Positions 59,441 through 64,000 of a stretch of DNA of 64,000 bases are shown here, piece by piece. This stretch comes from Eucalyptus grandis (taxonomy: Eukaryota > Streptophyta > Magnoliopsida > Myrtales > Myrtaceae): contig NC_052618.1 in NCBI RefSeq assembly GCF_016545825.1, positions 41,548,196 to 41,612,195 on the forward strand, in the 5' to 3' direction. A program made the position numbers and the translations under genes. The notes below the pieces were generated by a model. That model did not search any database, was not told the origin of the DNA, and saw only the letters and a list, made by a program, of their open reading frames with translations. How positions within the stretch are numbered: position 1 is the stretch's first letter; each line of letters begins with the position of its first letter.

Positions 59441-62400
59441 CGTTCGGGGATCACTCAGGAGGAACGAAGTTCGGACTGGTTAGCCAAAGATTCAAGAAGA
59501 AGGCTTGGAGAATCTGCTGAGAATCTCTCAGCAGGACAAGAACAAAAGAGGCACGTCAAGAATTTCCCCCAGAGCCCTCCTTAACGTCCCCCACCACACA
59601 AGGCATTCCGAATTTCAAACTGCGGCCCTTTCAATTGCAGCCTAATTAATAGCCCATTCCTTTCATGGAAGTTTCAATGGCTCGTAATCCCCGTTGAAAA
59701 AACTTTCCCTAATTAGATTTTCTTCATAACAAGATGGTGACATCTCACTCAAGGTATTTTCGAGCAAACATAGTTGTCGCTCGTAAATTATATATGTTCT
59801 CAATTCATATTATATTCAATTTCAATATACAACATGCTTATTTGGACGAATTCCTAAAGTACCAAATCATATAATAATCCATATTTAGCATTGAATTTAT
59901 CGACTCGACATATATCTTTCTTTTTTATCCATTCATAGTTTTACAGAAGTTTACCACTTTGGTAATGTATTTTCTTGTCATATTTCATGATGTATTTTAT
60001 ATTTGTTAAAACCTCACCAAAGTCCCTATCTCTACTATCTATTAGGAATGATAGCACAAATGATCCCTACATTTTGATCTCTAAACTTTTAAATTATGCA
60101 TTATGGTATCTGAACTTTGACGGAATAAGAACAACACAAGTGTCATAACTTTTATACAACTCTCACTTGAGTGCCATAACTTTTTTTTAATCACTTGAGT
60201 ACTACATTAGTAAAAAATTGATCACTTAAGTGTCATCAAAGATTTATGTGGCCGAAAAATCTACCATGACATTAATTTATTATAAATTGGCCAACATGGC
60301 TCACTGGATAAATCCAAAGCAGCCATGGAAGAACTAGAGCACCTAGCAGCCATGAAAGCCCAAATGTTAGTTGATGTGCGTTCGTCTCTCTATGGAATGC
60401 CATGCCTTCTCATAGTTCAAGAGAGAAGCACTCGGCCTCACATGCTCCTCTTTTCTTCTCAAAACTTTCCTTTTTATACTGAAGCCCCATTTCCAAATCG
60501 TTGAAACCCTACGTCCCTAATTTTGGTCTAATAACCCTTAAGTCGTTTGGAGCTATAGACTGAATCATTAATACCACAAAAAATCTAAAACTTGTACACA
60601 TGTAACAAATATATCCAAAACTAATTTTTTGACAAAAAACACTTCAAACTGATATGCATGTAACAAATTTACCTCAAGCTTATCTTTTTACCACTAAAAA
60701 TCTCAAACGGGTTCACCCGTAACAAATTTATTTTATATTAATTTATGTTAAATTTTACTGTTAAATTATTGAGCTGGATAACATGTGACAATTGATGAAT
60801 ATATTAATTTGAGTTTTTACCTTTCGTTTGTAACAGTGTACCTATTTTGTAATTTTTTATGGTGTTAATTCAATTTAACGAAAAGTATATTGTTACGATA
60901 TATTGGTTTTGGATTTTTAGAGGTCGAAAAATTAATTATTGATAAATTTATAACAAATATATCAATTTGAGATTTTCCATGGTTAAAAATTTAGTTTGGG
61001 ATTAATTTGCAGAATAAGAAATGGAAAACAATGATTTTGTTATCTTGTTGAAAGTCCTTCTCTGATTGTCTATGAATCTGATTTCCAGAATCGAACCCCT
61101 GATCGAACAGAGAAGTGTGGCTTCGATACTTCTCGTTCGTCCACTGCTTCGACTTCTCATTTAAAGGCAAACTGAAGAATGAGTTTTTTTGCCAAATGTC
61201 CTGGATTGCACACGACGAAGCCAAGCGAGTTGGAAACTCGGATTGCCTTGGACTAATCGGGAGAGCTACAGAGCTTGCCAAGCTCGACTCGCTCTGATAT
61301 CACTGCGGTCATTCCACCGCCATCGCGAAAATTATGATAATTGTAGTGTACTTATCTTAAACTTTGACCAAATGTCCAATGTTATTCCTACTCTTTTAAT
61401 TTGTGCAATGCGCCTCTTGAACTATTAGTAAATGTTTATTATAATCCCAAAACTATATGAAAATATTTAAAGTTTAAGGGATCGCATCAAACATTGAATC
61501 AAAATTCAAGAATCACATTGAAGAAATTAAAAATCCAAAGATAACATTGCACATTAGACCAAAGTTGAAGCACCACATTGAACAATCTAAAAATGTAAGG
61601 ACGATATTACACTTGAACCAAAATTCATGGATTATTTGTTATTTTCTTCATCAATTATACAAATCCATGGGACAAAGTGTTAGACAATTCCATTAAATTT
61701 CACCGATTGTGATTCATTCTTAAAATATATAAGTACATTAGAAATTCTAAAATTTATTACGAATGTATAATTGAGTTCTAAAATTTTCAAAAAATGCAAT
61801 TAAGTCCTAAAACTTATCACAAAAGTACAATCAAGTCCTAAAATTTTCAAAAAGTGCAATCAAATTCTAAAACTATCAAAAAGTGCTATCAAATAAATGG
61901 CTTGCTTTGATCAATTTGATAAGTTTAGAACTTAATTGTACTTTCTAAAAAATTTAGATCTCAATTGTACTTCCGTAATAAATTTTAGGATTTATTTATA
62001 CTTTTGGAGAGTTTTATGACTAAATTACACTTTTTAAATAAGTTTTGGGACTTCCAATACAATTATCCCTTCTTAGAATTAACCTTTGTGGGTAGATAGT
62101 CGTATAATTATTTCAAGTATTTCACACGATTTCAAGAACAGTCCTACTGACCAGAAAACAAGAAATGGCTCTCTTTCTCCCTTGTCGCCTTTGCCCCACC
62201 TGTAGCTCGTTGTCCTCCACCGTGGCCTCGTCGAGACCGGCATCACCGGCTCACCGGCTTGGAGAGGTGATCAACGGGCCTTTCAGGCTCAAAAGGAAAA
62301 TGGGTGGGCTTAAACAATATCTTTATATGAGAAAAGTCCAACCAAACATGTACATTCAAAGATAAATTCTATTTTATATGTGCATTTGGCAATAAGGACG

Positions 62401-64000
62401 TACAAAGAAACCGCTCGAGCTGCCTGAAATCGGATTGGACTGGTTCTGAATGCGGAACTGTCCACCCACCCATCTAGACCAGATCGGTACTTTTAAGAAA
62501 AATTTCCACCAAAAAAATTTTTAAAAAAATGAAAACTTTAAAATCCATAATTTGAAACTCAACACCCTTTAACTATGTATCGTCTTGTCTCACTCTTATC
62601 TCGTATGAGTCGTCTCTCTATCTCTCACTCACGATCTTGACTTCCAAGCTTATTGTCCATCGAGTCACGGCGTCAGCTCTCAACTTTTAATACGAGCTCA
62701 ATTTATTTACTAATCTTGTAATTAAGAATAGGAAAGTTCTTTATTTTATTTGCTTTATTTTGGCTTGTCGGTTTCATGGACTCACAGGTCTCGGTTTGAT
62801 TTTCAGGTGAATTCATGAAATCAACGGACGATTCCTGGTTCTAGGGTGAGAATCACCCTCCCGGACCATGCTCACCCTCATTTGGCAATGCGTAATAGAC
62901 TTGTCGACACATCCGATGATCATCTGCGCCACCACCTCCACCACCTCCATCCTAGCTGCCGCTGCACTCGTCTCTTCCCCCTCTCTATAGCCCGTTGCCA
63001 ATCCCATTCAGACGATGCCTGTCGTCCCAGATTCAAGCGCAGGTGTCCATGCCATGCTCGAGGCTATTTCCCAAGGAAGCGGCTCCTGAACTTTCCGTGC
63101 ATCGTACATCCATGAAATCGAAACATCAATCATAGACAAAAGTTCCGAATCCATTAACCGTGAATTAAAAATTAAATCAAAATGTAACATCCGATCAAAG
63201 TCAAGCTTCAAGGGCAGAATTATACTAAAGTTGAATTTGAAAATTCAGAACTAATGAAAATACGAAAGTTCTTCGATCCAAGGAAGCTGGACGAAAGAAT
63301 AACCGAAAAATGAAATGCTGTGGAATAAGATGCGATCCTCACAAAAGCTTTTCCCGAAGCGTCGGAGACACGATTGCGTGCCGTGATCAGAATCATTCGC
63401 AATTTAAGCTAAAAAAATCTTGAAATTATACGATAAATCTCCAAAGAAATGATTGCCAATCAACTTCCTTGAGTGAGATTAATTATTCGTAATTAATTCT
63501 TTCTATATCGCGGAAATATTACGTCAAAAATGTTCCGGCTCTATAAATTAGGCGTAGATTTTATTTTCGTTTTACTTCTTTTTTTGAATTTTCTTCAACT
63601 TTGTAGAGCTTGGAACCATCTTTTAGAGGGGAAAAAACCAGAAATTTCTATTATTTTAACAGAGAACTAGAATAGCATTTTCATTTCACGAGCCGAACAA
63701 ATCGTCCGCTTAATTAATCGACCTCGGCTTGGGGAGAAAATCAAATGTGTGACTATCAAAAAGGAAAAGGCCGATCATTAAAGAGGAATTAATGCGATCG
63801 AGCGATCGATTCGAATTCGACATAAATCACGTTGCTGGATTAATTTTAAGGGTCATGCCCGCAGCGCCGTTAGATCGAGCCCTAAGCTCCCATGATTTTG
63901 GTCAAAAGTGTGAAACGGACGGTCGATATCGATTGATTATTCCAAAAACATAGGGAGGAATATGCCATTGGGCTCTTCTCCAAAGAGTTGTCTTTCTTTT
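59441..64000. other. Intergenic DNA of the right duplication copy
   Basis: No gene is supported here. The frames at 60,991-61,281 (-), 62,165-62,365, 62,846-63,115 and 63,220-63,402 have counterparts or decayed counterparts in the left copy and no recognisable domain. The window ends inside 500-bp block copy C (from about 63,645). Confidence 0.55.

Larger units (their letters stand above)
58512..64000. repeat. Direct duplication, right copy (open at window end)
   Basis: Matches 17,860-23,379 nearly base for base. It begins 20 bases inside exon 2 of the NETWORKED-like gene, so the coding copy cannot be complete. It includes MITE, foldback and 500-bp repeat members listed for the left copy. 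The block 61,190-61,330 is unlike the left copy's 20,541-20,735 and contains GCTCTGATATCA, close to a tRNA-iMet primer binding site complement. Confidence 0.95.

Noticed and set aside
1..64000. tRNA, rRNA, CRISPR arrays, plasmid or phage origin features
   Set aside because: None seen on reading both strands. The intron-rich genes and transposon types are those of a plant nucleus.

Overview
The window is nuclear DNA of a flowering plant, from a woody-eudicot-type genome. It has long AT-rich intergenic stretches full of transposon relics, GC-rich first exons, plant-type GT-AG introns with one GC-AG, and proteins that are closest to eudicot families as far as I can judge by eye. The repeat style (long foldback elements, TRIM-like miniature retrotransposons) would fit Myrtales such as Eucalyptus, but that placement is only a guess.

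Layout. 0-13.4 kb has no convincing gene: a decayed copia gag relic (about 7.5-8.4 kb), a MITE with a clean target duplication (9.06-9.46 kb), a second foldback element (10.6-11.0 kb) and a TRIM-like element (12.66-12.94 kb). 13.8-16.4 kb (+) is a two-exon histidine-phosphatase (phosphoglycerate-mutase-like) gene, convergent with a two-exon KIP1/NETWORKED-type gene (17.1-18.8 kb, -). 18.8-26.5 kb is repeats and duplicated intergenic DNA. Three housekeeping genes follow: a mitochondrial phosphate carrier (26.8-29.7 kb, +), V-ATPase subunit C (31.4-35.4 kb, -, GC-AG last intron) and TIM44 (39.8-45.7 kb, +, with a frameshift in exon 11 as sequenced). The TIM44 upstream region is split by a 2.05-kb hAT-like element that appears to carry a UDP-glycosyltransferase fragment. 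An 11S seed-globulin pseudogene (49.9-51.5 kb, -) and a 3'-truncated LINE (53.1-56.3 kb) come next.

The most unusual part is 56.3-64 kb, a mosaic of copied gene pieces. It holds an inverted copy of the TIM44 promoter, exon 1 and most of exon 2; a second copy of a 300-bp segment otherwise found just upstream of the globulin pseudogene; a 5'-truncated, frameshifted RHON1-like (Rho-N domain) fragment; and a direct copy, at least 5.5 kb long, of the NETWORKED-like gene's upstream DNA, exon 1, intron and first 20 bases of exon 2. The inverted TIM44 copy keeps the uninterrupted site into which the hAT-like element later inserted, which orders the events.

The genes form no operon or pathway cluster. 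The phosphate carrier and TIM44 both serve mitochondria, and V-ATPase C serves the vacuole and Golgi. I see no tRNA, rRNA or CRISPR feature and no sign of a new enzymatic or defence system. The real novelty is structural: fragment mosaicism, gene-fragment capture and datable insertions. All alignments were made by eye, so identities are qualitative.
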